Shown: positions 47,118 to 57,976 of the stretch, piece after piece
Position numbering within the stretch: position 1 is the first letter of the stretch
Layout: every line of letters begins with the position of its first letter
Origin: Actinobacillus vicugnae
GTDB lineage: Bacteria; Pseudomonadota; Gammaproteobacteria; Enterobacterales; Pasteurellaceae
Length of the DNA stretch: 64,000 nt
Direction: 5' to 3'
NCBI RefSeq assembly: GCF_901687125.1
Contig: NZ_CABFJY010000050.1
Coordinates: forward strand, 1 to 64,000
Made by a program: the position numbers and the translations under genes
Notes under the pieces: generated by a model
Told to the model about the DNA's origin: nothing
The model's database searches: none
The model's input: the letters and a program-made list of their open reading frames with translations, nothing else

Positions 47118-48536
47118 TTAATATGCACCAGCGCGCTTACGCACTGCCGTAATGGTTTTAAAAAGAATCGCAATATCGTTCCACAATGACCAATTTTTAA
47201 CATACCAAGAGTCAAAATAAACTCGAGTAGCATAATCAACATCATTACGACCGCTTACTTGCCATAAGCCCGTCATACCAGGTTTTGCCATCAGATAATA
47301 ATCTAAATTCTCTTTATAGTAAGCTAGTTCATCTGCGACAACAGGACGAGGCCCCACTAAGCTCATTTGCCCTACTAAAACATTAAATAATTGTGGCAAT
47401 TCATCTAAACTCGTTTGACGAATAAATGCACCTATCTTGGTCACACGAGGGTCATTTTTAAGTTTAAAATCCTTTTCCCACTCAGCTTTTGCCGTATCAT
47501 TACAAGCAAGTAAATCATTTAATACTTGCTCTGAATTCACCACCATAGAACGAAATTTTAAACATTTAAATGATTTACCATTTTGACCAATTCTTAAATG
47601 CCCATAAATGGCATTACCACCATCTTTTTTAATCGTAAAATAAAGCCAAATTAAAATAGGTGAAGTAAAAATAATTAATAAAAGCGAACCCACAATATCC
47701 ATCACTCGCTTTAAAACTCGAGAAGAAAGTTTAGCTAAATTATTATTTACCCTCAACAAAATCACTTCATAGCTAAATAAGAATGACATATCGGTACTAT
47801 ATAATGGCAATCCTCGCAAAGTAGGGATAACCGATACCGAACGATAACATTGCTTAGATAAATATCTGAGCCAATTATCACGCTGATCATTTTCATTATC
47901 TTCAAGTGCAATAATAAATTGATCTGATTTTTTAGTGACCAACGCCCATAAGCTTTGGCGAGTTTCATTAATGATTGGAACGCCTAATTTTTCGAGTTCA
48001 GGATCTGCGGCAAGTGCAATAAAATATTTCACTTTAAATCCTAAATAAGGCTCACTCATTAATGCATAATAAGCATCTATCGCATTTTTTCCGCCACCAA
48101 TAATAATTGTGTCTTTTAAATATAGCTTAGTTTTGATTAAATAATTCTTAACAAGAATACGCCCTAATGGCACTAATACCAATGCAATCGACCAAGTTAA
48201 TACCCATAAATAGCGTGAAAAATAAAGTTTAGAAAAAGCAATTGTAGCCAATTCAATCACAGCGAGAATTGCTAATGTCCTTACAACTTCCTTTAATTCA
48301 AACCAAAAGGGTTTACGGTATGTATAATGCCTTAGTCTGACGCCCAACCAAGTAACACAAACTACAGCCAGAAAAAAATGGATAACTACTCGATCTTCTA
48401 TTTGCTCATAAGGAAAGTATTTATCTAAATCACCAGTCCACAGCTGTAACAATTCTACGGAAAGCAGAAAAGAAAGCGAAAAGAGCAAAAAATCAGTAAA
48501 TGCGAGAATGTATTTACATAACATCTGCTTCTTCAT
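47118..48536 (-). CDS. Undecaprenyl-phosphate sugar-1-phosphate transferase (WbaP-like initiator)
   Basis: Starts a polysaccharide repeat by moving a hexose-1-phosphate, usually galactose or glucose, onto undecaprenyl phosphate. It is 472 residues: four or five N-terminal membrane helices (about 8-115), a middle soluble domain with a Rossmann-like TIIIGGGKNAIDAY (about 140-153), one more helix near 285, and the bacterial sugar transferase domain (KCLKFRSMVVNSEQVL, SLVGPRPV, KPGMTGLWQVSGRND). The family resemblance is to WbaP/WcaJ. Galactose would fit the glf gene in the same operon. Confidence 0.9.
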   Translation of the reverse strand: MKKQMLCKYILAFTDFLLFSLSFLLSVELLQLWTGDLDKYFPYEQIEDRVVIHFFLAVVCVTWLGVRLRHYTYRKPFWFELKEVVRTLAILAVIELATIAFSKLYFSRYLWVLTWSIALVLVPLGRILVKNYLIKTKLYLKDTIIIGGGKNAIDAYYALMSEPYLGFKVKYFIALAADPELEKLGVPIINETRQSLWALVTKKSDQFIIALEDNENDQRDNWLRYLSKQCYRSVSVIPTLRGLPLYSTDMSFLFSYEVILLRVNNNLAKLSSRVLKRVMDIVGSLLLIIFTSPILIWLYFTIKKDGGNAIYGHLRIGQNGKSFKCLKFRSMVVNSEQVLNDLLACNDTAKAEWEKDFKLKNDPRVTKIGAFIRQTSLDELPQLFNVLVGQMSLVGPRPVVADELAYYKENLDYYLMAKPGMTGLWQVSGRNDVDYATRVYFDSWYVKNWSLWNDIAILFKTITAVRKRAGAY

Positions 48537-48541
48537 GTTAA

Positions 48542-49315
48542 TTACCTTCTATTCTTCAAAAATTTTCTTTTTAATAAACCAAATGCTTTTTTAAATAAGT
48601 TTTCACCTTCTAGTGAAACCACATTAATTTCTTTTATATGCAAATGATGATGAATGACCCAAACATTAAATAAGCGCTCTGCAATAAATCCAAAAACACG
48701 CTTCTGATAATTATCATAGTTTGTAATATCAATATATTTTTCTAACTTAAATAATATGGAAAACAACCATTCACAATATTCAGAAAAAAGTTTTCTATTT
48801 AACACAAACATATTAAATAAATGCAGTGTCTTTCCTGAAATTACCTGTTCAAAAGCAGTGATATACTCAGGAAAATCTTGCTGAATAATCTGTTTTGCTA
48901 AATCTAAATCCTTAACATAGTGAGCATTTTTATAATGTTCGTAAATCGTCTCAATATAATAATTTCTTTTCTTAGCAACAATAACATCATATTGTTGTAG
49001 GTAAGTAAGCAATTCAGATTCTGATGCAATCCCCTTACCTTTAAGACTCAACTGCTTACCACTAAAATAGCGCCGATAATGCACTAACCCAATATAATCA
49101 CTATCTGGAAAAGCATTATTTTTCCAAGCCCAATATAACGCGGTTAATTCACAAAATGAGCCATTTTTCAGTGAAATATTATCGCCAGAATCATCACCTT
49201 GGATAGCTAATGGCTGTTTATTAAATATTTTTCCAACATGGATTGGCACATAATAACTCTCCGTTGGAAATTCATACTGCTTGTGCGTAGCAATTAGGAT
49301 CTTAAGCTTGCTCAT
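48542..49315 (-). CDS. DUF4422-family putative glycosyltransferase
   Basis: 257 residues starting KLKILIATHKQY and containing YIGLVHYRRYFSG (about 92-104), ELTALYWAWKN and a C-terminal basic end. This is the DUF4422 pattern found in many O-antigen and capsule loci, where it acts as or with a glycosyltransferase. Donor and linkage cannot be read from sequence. It lies 5 bp after its upstream neighbour and 5 bp before the initiator gene. Confidence 0.8.
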   Translation of the reverse strand: MSKLKILIATHKQYEFPTESYYVPIHVGKIFNKQPLAIQGDDSGDNISLKNGSFCELTALYWAWKNNAFPDSDYIGLVHYRRYFSGKQLSLKGKGIASESELLTYLQQYDVIVAKKRNYYIETIYEHYKNAHYVKDLDLAKQIIQQDFPEYITAFEQVISGKTLHLFNMFVLNRKLFSEYCEWLFSILFKLEKYIDITNYDNYQKRVFGFIAERLFNVWVIHHHLHIKEINVVSLEGENLFKKAFGLLKRKFLKNRR

Positions 49316-49319
49316 ATAT

Positions 49320-50240
49320 TTATAAGTATTCTCTATGGTGAGAAAAATTCTTAGTTAAACCATGCCAAATACCTCTTATGCCAATTTTTAATTTTTGCAT
49401 ATTCGGCTTGGTAAATAAAAAGAACCAACACACTTTAATACAAAATAGTGTGGCAATTAATGTCCCTTTATAATCAAGAAGATTACGGATATTATTGCGA
49501 CACATACAATATAGCTTTAATTTAGATTCCGTATTATTAAACTTTAATAAGTTAAAGAACATTGGAGTACCTAAAGTGACCTCTTTTGGATGGTAAAATT
49601 TAGAAGATGTTACAGTAAATATTTTGAACCCTGATTTATTTGCTCGCCAAGTATATTCCATATCATCACCCCAAATAAAATAATCAGATTTAGGTAATCC
49701 CATTTTTTCCACCATCTTTTTTGAAAATAAGATACCATTAAATGGCATAACAATATCAGGAATAATATTATCTCTTACTACATTGTCTACATCAGATAAA
49801 TTAGTTAATACTGTTTTACTCTTTGGTAAACGTAAAGTAAAAGTAAGTTCTGCTGGATTTTTATTATTTAAAACTAAAGGACCAATATAATTATTGTCAT
49901 TAGCATACGGGATTAATTCAGCTAAACAATTTTCCGCAGGTCGCCCATCATCATCCATTAACCAGATATAATCAAAATTACGCTGATAAGCAAACTCAAT
50001 TCCTGCATAGAAACCACCTGCACCGCCTTGATTTCCCTCAAGGGTTAATAAAGTAAATGAGTCACTATCTAACCAACCTTTAGCACGCAAAAAATCCACT
50101 GTCCCATCTGTACTGGCATTATTTACCACAACAATATGAGTAAGCGGATAACTTTGATTTTGAAGCGCTTGTAAACACTCCAACAGTAACTCTTTTCGGT
50201 TGTAGGTAACTACAACGGCACAAATGTTTTTTCCTGACAT
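49320..50240 (-). CDS. Family 2 glycosyltransferase (GlfT/rhamnosyltransferase-like)
   Basis: 306 residues, GT-A fold: VVVTYNRKELLLECLQAL at about 9-26, NNASTDGT at 40-47, and the donor motif DDDG in YIWLMDDDGRPAEN (about 92-105), followed by YFIWGDDMEYTWRANKSGF. The GGAGGF and WGDD..E patterns are seen in galactofuranosyl- and rhamnosyltransferases. Next to glf, a Galf-transferase is the best guess. Confidence 0.8.
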   Translation of the reverse strand: MSGKNICAVVVTYNRKELLLECLQALQNQSYPLTHIVVVNNASTDGTVDFLRAKGWLDSDSFTLLTLEGNQGGAGGFYAGIEFAYQRNFDYIWLMDDDGRPAENCLAELIPYANDNNYIGPLVLNNKNPAELTFTLRLPKSKTVLTNLSDVDNVVRDNIIPDIVMPFNGILFSKKMVEKMGLPKSDYFIWGDDMEYTWRANKSGFKIFTVTSSKFYHPKEVTLGTPMFFNLLKFNNTESKLKLYCMCRNNIRNLLDYKGTLIATLFCIKVCWFFLFTKPNMQKLKIGIRGIWHGLTKNFSHHREYL

Positions 50241-50302
50241 CCCAACCTCTAATAAAAACCGCTTATAATGATTATTACAAGCGGTCTATTTTTTAAAGCA
50301 TT

Positions 50303-52523
<2,221 letters not shown>

Positions 52524-52533
52524 TTATATTTCC

Positions 52534-53265
52534 TTACTTAGCATATAATGGGATGACTTCATCTGCATTACCACTAGCTTTGACAACACCTTTATCAATC
52601 CAAATTACTTTTTGGCAAAGTTCTCTAACTTGATGAATAGAATGAGACACAAATAAAAGAGTTGTACCTCCAGATAACATCTGCTCCATTCTTTTCTTAC
52701 ATTTTTCCTGAAAAGCAGCATCACCTACAGCCAAAACCTCATCAACAATAAGAATTTCAGGTTTAACAATAGTTGCTACAGCAAACCCTAAACGAGCTGA
52801 CATTCCTGAAGAAAAGTTCTTTAATGGCACATCTACGAAATCCTGTAATTCAGCGAACTCAATGATTTCATCAAAATGTTGATCCATGAATGCCTTCTTA
52901 TGCCCTAATAACGCACCATTCAAATAAATATTTTCACGGGCAGTTAGTTCACCATCAAAACCTGCACCTAATTCAATCAATGGAGCAATATTTCCTTTAA
53001 CTTCAACACTTCCTTTGTAAGGTTTAAGAATACCGCAGATCAGTTTAAGTAATGTTGATTTTCCCGAGCCATTCGTTCCAATTAATCCCCAAGACTCTCC
53101 TCTCTTAACCTCCAAATTGACGTCCTTAAGAGCAAGAAATTCTTGAAACATCAACTGACCTTTAAGCATTTTTATGAAGTACTCTTTTAAGCCATTATAA
53201 TCTTCCGTGGCTTTATTGAAGCGAACCGTTGCATTTTTAACTTTAATAACCGTATCTTTTTCCAT
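52534..53265 (-). CDS. wzt: O-antigen/teichoic-type ABC transporter ATPase
   Basis: Powers export of finished undecaprenyl-linked polysaccharide. It is 243 residues: Walker A GTNGSGKSTLLKLI (about 64-77), an E(N/L)GAGFDGELTARENIYLNG block, signature FSSGMSARLGFAV and Walker B ILIVDEVLAVGD. It lacks the C-terminal carbohydrate-binding domain of long Wzt proteins, which suggests a polymer without a recognised terminal cap, as in Klebsiella D-galactan I. It is 2 bp after wzm. Confidence 0.9.
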   Translation of the reverse strand: MEKDTVIKVKNATVRFNKATEDYNGLKEYFIKMLKGQLMFQEFLALKDVNLEVKRGESWGLIGTNGSGKSTLLKLICGILKPYKGSVEVKGNIAPLIELGAGFDGELTARENIYLNGALLGHKKAFMDQHFDEIIEFAELQDFVDVPLKNFSSGMSARLGFAVATIVKPEILIVDEVLAVGDAAFQEKCKKRMEQMLSGGTTLLFVSHSIHQVRELCQKVIWIDKGVVKASGNADEVIPLYAK

Positions 53266-53267
53266 AA

Positions 53268-54059
53268 TTATATATATAAAATAAATTCATCTTGTTTTTT
53301 ATTAAAATACCAAGCTCCAATAATAAGTGCTAATAAAGCAAAAATTGTTCCCAAACCAATAGCTTGCACGGAAGGAAATTTTGCATATAGCACAATATCT
53401 CTGAATTGCTCAATATACCAATACATAGGGTTAACCCCTTTATAAATAGATTGATATTTCTCAGGAATAATATTTACAGGATAAAATAGAGGTGTTAAGT
53501 ACATCCACATAGAAATAAACACTCCCCATAAATACTGAATATCTCGGAAAAATACGGTAGATGCAGCCAAGAATAAACTAATTCCTAATACAAAAATAAA
53601 CAATTGCAATAATATAATAGGAAAAAATAACAAACTTAAAGAAAATTTAGCATCTGTAACGACCATAACTAATATTAAAGCCCCTAAAGAAAATACTAAA
53701 TTAACTAAAGAGCTCCCAACCTTAGAAATAGTAAATATATATTTAGGAACATAGGTTTTCTTTATAAGAGATGCATTTCCTCTAATTGACCATACTGCAT
53801 TATTCGTCGCTTCAACCATAAAGTTAAAAATAATTTGACCTGAAATTAAGTATAAAGGGAAATTAGGTGTATCAAATTTAAATACATTTGAAAATACTAT
53901 AATCTGTACAATCATAAGCATTAATGGATTTAATATACTCCATAAATAGCCTAAATAACTTCTTCTGTATTTTAACTTTATATCTCTAAATATAAGTTGT
54001 TTTAACAACTCATCAAACGCATAAAATCTACGTAGCTTTCCTATTAAATCATTAACCAT
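53268..54059 (-). CDS. wzm: O-antigen/teichoic-type ABC transporter permease
   Basis: Membrane partner of Wzt. It is 263 residues, ABC-2 type: FRDIKLKYRRSYLGYLWSILNPLMLM near 24-49, then about six helices, ending WYFNKKQDEFILYI. It is AT-rich, like the upstream fusion gene. The wzm-wzt pair assigns the locus to the ABC-transporter pathway rather than Wzy/Wzx, and no wzx or wzy is present. Confidence 0.92.
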   Translation of the reverse strand: MVNDLIGKLRRFYAFDELLKQLIFRDIKLKYRRSYLGYLWSILNPLMLMIVQIIVFSNVFKFDTPNFPLYLISGQIIFNFMVEATNNAVWSIRGNASLIKKTYVPKYIFTISKVGSSLVNLVFSLGALILVMVVTDAKFSLSLLFFPIILLQLFIFVLGISLFLAASTVFFRDIQYLWGVFISMWMYLTPLFYPVNIIPEKYQSIYKGVNPMYWYIEQFRDIVLYAKFPSVQAIGLGTIFALLALIIGAWYFNKKQDEFILYI

Positions 54060-54122
54060 AATATATACTTTATAAATACTTAAAAATAAAAGGACTGAAA
54101 ATAGTCCTTTTATTCTAGATGC

Positions 54123-56993
54123 CTAACCAACTACTTCATTTAATAAACTAAATAATTTTCTTTGCTGTTCATTAATATCCATAGAATTTAAGCAAGATTT
54201 ATTAATACCACAATTATTTATTAAATCCTTCAATTGCTCATGTAAAGCATTTAATTTTTTTTCAATAACAAATTGCTTTTGTCTTTGGTTCCCTAACTCT
54301 AGCAATTTATTGGAACGTTCATTAAATAAACTCCATGCTTTGTTAGTGTAAGCCAAGTTAGTATATTGTTCTAAAATATCTAGATCAATACTATCATCAT
54401 AAACATCAAGATTTTTAATTGCCTGCCAAACTCTTTCGCAATTATTTCCATCTCTGAATGGAAAAGTCTGCTCCATTCGGGATAAATAAGGTTCAGTTGC
54501 TTTACCATTATTTAAAAGCAATTGCTCAAGGTTATCTAATAAATCCATTTCTGTAGTTGCTACAGGGCCAAATCCATCAAGTTCATAAGAAAAATATCCT
54601 TTTTGAGCAATATGATTCCCTGAAAAAATCTTGTCTTGATCAAAATGATAATATAAAACCATTTTTCCTAAGAAGCCCATTTCAAAAGCAACTGAAGAAT
54701 AGTCAGTAATCATTAATTGAGAATTTTGAAATAATTGCTGAATGCTGATTTTTGATTCACTTGCACTCCAAATATTAATATATTCTGGAATATTAAATTG
54801 TTGCAAATATGGTTCAATATTTTTATGAGGAGCAAATACAATTTTATAACCATATCTCTGGCTTAACTCAGCTAATCTCTCACTTTTTATTAAACTAGAC
54901 CAATATTTGGCATAGTCAGTCTCCATAAATAGAGGATTTATTTCTCGAGTATTACTATTTTCTTTAGCTTCTCCAACAATGTAATGTCGCCAAGTTGGCA
55001 TAATTAGGATTTGTTTATGCTCTGGAATCTTTGATTTCAATAAGAAGTCATGTCTAGGAAATCCTGTTAAAACAGTTTCTTTTTTACCTATTTGATACCC
55101 ACTTCCTTCGCGGATAATAGATTCATACTCTGCTAATGTAGATGTAAGCATACACAGCATATTTCTTTTATAAAGTAATATATTTGACATGTCATCTTTA
55201 GTTACACCATGCTGTAAAAATACAAACTTCTTAGAATGGTCGTATTCATCTTGGAAATAATTTTGAATGTATGAATCAAAATGACTACTAATAATTTTAG
55301 ATGCTTTTCTTAAATGTTTTTCAAAGTCATCAGAACCAAACTCTAATAAATTAAAGTTATCTCTAGATAATCTATCCCAGTCATGAGAATTTCTATTTAA
55401 TGCAAAATAACATTTTTGTTCTGGATGTTTATCTTTTATATAACGATATAAATGCTCCGCATTATCATCGGCTTGAACATCTCGATCAATAAGAATCCAA
55501 CTATCATCAGAAGCATATTTTTTACTTGGTTGATGAAATTTTTTCAGAATATCACCAATTGAGATTTGCTTATAATGTTTATTCCATATCGATAAATTTG
55601 CTAATTTATTATCAATATTAACTGAAAGTATCTCAGATTCATCTTTATAAGGAACCCAGCAACGCTTTTCTACAACAAATGGCATATATCCAACGGTATT
55701 CATTTTAGATTTTACAAACTGTGGAATCGTATCAGAGCCATTTAAGTTAAATTGGATTAAAATGTCTTGCGCAGTAAAATAGCAAACTAGAATTTGCTTT
55801 TTAGCAATATCAATATTTTCAATAAAAGCCGTATAAGAATCAGGTTTTTCTCCTTTTAATCCTAAAATACCTGTGCGATGCATTTCCCATATACCGATCA
55901 TATTAAATGCTTTAATATGCTGACTATCAATAAATGAGAAGCATTCTTTCATTAAAGAAAAATATCGTTCTCTTTCTTCTTCGCTTAGCTTTGCTAAGTC
56001 CATTCTTCCTGGGTTATTGTATAATTCTTTAATGTGCCAAGATAAATCCATTAAAACAGTCCATTGAATATTTTTAGGAATAAACCCTAGCTTTGCTTTA
56101 TGCTCATTTAATAGTGCTAAATATCCATATTTTAGAAGATCAAAAAATTTCTCTTTCTTCAACCATGCTGTATCAATTGTTGAATTACCGTCCCCACGTT
56201 TACGATAATAAAAAATAGCATTTTTGATATATGCAATTTTTCCTTTATATACATATAAGAGATAATCAGCTAAATATTTACCATCTTCAAAATGTGGTTT
56301 AATTTTAGAATCAAATTCAATACCTGAATTTTTTAAGTGTTGTGTTTTAAAAAAAGTAACTGTAACAAATAAATTAATATAGTTATCCATATCGGTAACA
56401 GAAATTTTTGTTACATTATCTTTAAATCGATACTTAAGAGGATGAGTATCAGAAGCCACCTTAGTTTTGTCATGATAATAGTATAAGTTTCCAACAACCA
56501 TTTCCAAAGAATGGTCTTTAGACAATTCTTCATCAACTCGTTGGAAATAATTCGGCGAAACAAAATCATCGGAATCAATAAATGTCACCCATTCAGTTTG
56601 AACATGCTTCATGCCAAAATTTCTAGCCGATGAAATACCTCCATTTTCTTTATATAAATAAGTGATATTATTTGGATATTTTGCTTGCCATTTCTGGATG
56701 ATTTGAGCAGACGAATCACTAGAACCATCATCTACTAAAATAAGATAAATATGTTTTTCAAAATTTAATGTTTGATTAACTAAACTTTCAAAATATTCAT
56801 CTAAATATTTTTCAACATTATAAACAGCGGATACAACTGTATATTTAAATTTTCCCTCATACTTCAACGGTATATATTTTCTATATTTTAGATTTTGAGA
56901 GTGATAATATTCTTTTGTTAAAGATATAGAACGTTTAAATGCCCAAATAGGGTCATTAAGTGCTTTTTTCAGTTTTCCCTTAAAATTTTTCAT
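54123..56993 (-). CDS. Glycosyltransferase family 2 / CDP-glycerol glycerophosphotransferase fusion
   Basis: 956 residues from the ATG at 56993; an in-frame TTG lies 12 bases further up. Residues about 45-290 form a GT2 domain (YNVEKYLDEYFESL, DDGSSDSSAQII, DSDDFVSPNYF). Residues about 540-860 form a TagF/TagB-like glycerophosphotransferase domain (FVFLQHGVTKDDM, VLTGFPRHD, ILIMPTWRHY, MITDYSSVAFEMGF). The tail is predicted helical. Such bifunctional proteins add a sugar and a polyol phosphate in capsule and teichoic-like polymers. It is the first gene of the operon; no CDP-glycerol synthesis gene is in the window. Confidence 0.85.
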   Translation of the reverse strand: MKNFKGKLKKALNDPIWAFKRSISLTKEYYHSQNLKYRKYIPLKYEGKFKYTVVSAVYNVEKYLDEYFESLVNQTLNFEKHIYLILVDDGSSDSSAQIIQKWQAKYPNNITYLYKENGGISSARNFGMKHVQTEWVTFIDSDDFVSPNYFQRVDEELSKDHSLEMVVGNLYYYHDKTKVASDTHPLKYRFKDNVTKISVTDMDNYINLFVTVTFFKTQHLKNSGIEFDSKIKPHFEDGKYLADYLLYVYKGKIAYIKNAIFYYRKRGDGNSTIDTAWLKKEKFFDLLKYGYLALLNEHKAKLGFIPKNIQWTVLMDLSWHIKELYNNPGRMDLAKLSEEERERYFSLMKECFSFIDSQHIKAFNMIGIWEMHRTGILGLKGEKPDSYTAFIENIDIAKKQILVCYFTAQDILIQFNLNGSDTIPQFVKSKMNTVGYMPFVVEKRCWVPYKDESEILSVNIDNKLANLSIWNKHYKQISIGDILKKFHQPSKKYASDDSWILIDRDVQADDNAEHLYRYIKDKHPEQKCYFALNRNSHDWDRLSRDNFNLLEFGSDDFEKHLRKASKIISSHFDSYIQNYFQDEYDHSKKFVFLQHGVTKDDMSNILLYKRNMLCMLTSTLAEYESIIREGSGYQIGKKETVLTGFPRHDFLLKSKIPEHKQILIMPTWRHYIVGEAKENSNTREINPLFMETDYAKYWSSLIKSERLAELSQRYGYKIVFAPHKNIEPYLQQFNIPEYINIWSASESKISIQQLFQNSQLMITDYSSVAFEMGFLGKMVLYYHFDQDKIFSGNHIAQKGYFSYELDGFGPVATTEMDLLDNLEQLLLNNGKATEPYLSRMEQTFPFRDGNNCERVWQAIKNLDVYDDSIDLDILEQYTNLAYTNKAWSLFNERSNKLLELGNQRQKQFVIEKKLNALHEQLKDLINNCGINKSCLNSMDINEQQRKLFSLLNEVVG

Positions 56994-57082
56994 GACTTTG
57001 ACCAATATAATAATTTATTTTAAATAGGTTACCTCTATTCACTATATACTCTGCATTAAAGTAATGCCATATACCCATTTGA

Positions 57083-57111
57083 ATTATACTAAAATTCTAT
57101 TATTTTGACAA
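57083..57111 (-). promoter_or_regulatory. Promoter of the polysaccharide operon
   Basis: On the minus strand TTGTCA, a 17-bp spacer and TATAAT stand about 85 bases before the first gene, a near-consensus sigma-70 promoter. I see no JUMPstart/ops element (GGCGGTAG), so RfaH control is not indicated. Confidence 0.75.
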
Positions 57112-57215
57112 AATCTATTCAATCTACACTTCTTAGATTTCTCGCCTACCCCTTGCCCAACACGCAATCTTAGTACATAATGAAAGCTTAATTAGCGTTT
57201 GGTGTGAGAAGAAAA

Positions 57216-57557
57216 ATGAACGATATTCAAGTCCCTCTTATCTTTACCGATGCAGCGGCGAAGAAAGTTAAGAGTTTAATTGAGGGCGAAGACAACCCGA
57301 ATCTTCGCTTACGTGTATATATTACGGGGGGGGGTTGCAGTGGTTTCCAGTATGGTTTCACCTTTGATGATCAAATCAATGACGGTGATTTAACCATTGA
57401 AAATCAAAATGTGGGATTAGTGGTTGATCCAATGAGTCTGCAGTACTTAATTGGTGGGACTGTCGATTATACCGAAGGTTTAGATGGCTCCCGTTTTGTG
57501 GTCACTAACCCAAATGCGAGTTCGACCTGTGGTTGTGGCTCGTCATTTAGCATTTGA
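57216..57557 (+). CDS. erpA: Iron-sulfur cluster insertion protein ErpA
   Basis: A-type carrier delivering Fe-S clusters to apoproteins. The start at 57216 ([18 protein letters not shown]) follows GAGAAG and gives 113 residues, the family length. The three conserved cysteines are present: [11 protein letters not shown] (C near 42) and [11 protein letters not shown] at the C-terminus. It forms the second flank of the polysaccharide locus and is divergent from it. A run of eight G at about 57327-57334 codes for the GGGC loop. Confidence 0.95.
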   Translation: MNDIQVPLIFTDAAAKKVKSLIEGEDNPNLRLRVYITGGGCSGFQYGFTFDDQINDGDLTIENQNVGLVVDPMSLQYLIGGTVDYTEGLDGSRFVVTNPNASSTCGCGSSFSI

Positions 57558-57630
57558 AAAATTTTTGATAAAAATGACCGCTTGATCGGGATTTTCTTTC
57601 CTAATCTAAACCCCTTAAAACTTAAAACAA

Positions 57631-57668
57631 GAGCTGAATCCGAAAACTATCAGATTCAGCTCTTTTTA
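57631..57668 (+). terminator. erpA terminator
   Basis: GAGCTGAATC (57631-57640) pairs with GATTCAGCTC (57653-57662), followed by TTTTTATTTT; 73 bases after the erpA stop. Confidence 0.85.
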
Positions 57669-57721
57669 TTTTAACAAACTTACAATTACGCAATAAAAAA
57701 TCACATTTACCATAATTTTTA

Positions 57722-57880
57722 TCAGGATTGAAAATTGAAATAATCCGTTAATAGAAAGGCGTGCGTAACATTATTTAACGCATGAACGATAGATTTTGCA
57801 TAGTTTTCTTGAGAAGTAAAAAGCTCATCGCCTGCCACATTCAGAAAATTGCTATAGTTTTTTGATTTATTTTTGAACAT
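57722..57880 (-). CDS. Small hypothetical protein, 52 residues
   Basis: MFKNKSKNYSNFLNVAGDEL begins the frame and DYFNFQS ends it. The ATG is preceded by TAGG at about -11. Composition is protein-like (a central helix-prone HALNNVTHAFLL), but I recognise no family. It lies downstream of valS on the same strand, beyond valS's own terminator, and just behind 10-bp phased repeats that may be its control region. It may be a regulator-sized real gene; expression is unproven. Confidence 0.5.
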   Translation of the reverse strand: MFKNKSKNYSNFLNVAGDELFTSQENYAKSIVHALNNVTHAFLLTDYFNFQS

Positions 57881-57900
57881 TTTAACGACCTAGCACAGTT

Positions 57901-57938
57901 AAACTATTTCAAACTATTCTAAACTATCTAACAACTAT
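57901..57938. repeat. Helically phased AAACTAT direct repeats
   Basis: AAACTAT occurs at 57901, 57911 and 57921, exactly 10 bp apart, with a fourth degenerate copy (CAACTAT) at 57932. One-turn spacing places them on one face of the helix, as in operators for cooperative binding. They lie 21-58 bases upstream of the 52-residue ORF. Confidence 0.6.
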
Positions 57939-57940
57939 CA

Positions 57941-57971
57941 AAAAAATGCGGTCAATATTGACCGCATTTTT
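57941..57971. terminator. valS terminator
   Basis: TGCGGTCAATATTGACCGCA is a perfect 20-bp palindrome flanked by A6 and T5, 6 bases after the valS stop; it works in both directions. Confidence 0.85.
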
Positions 57972-57976
57972 GTATT

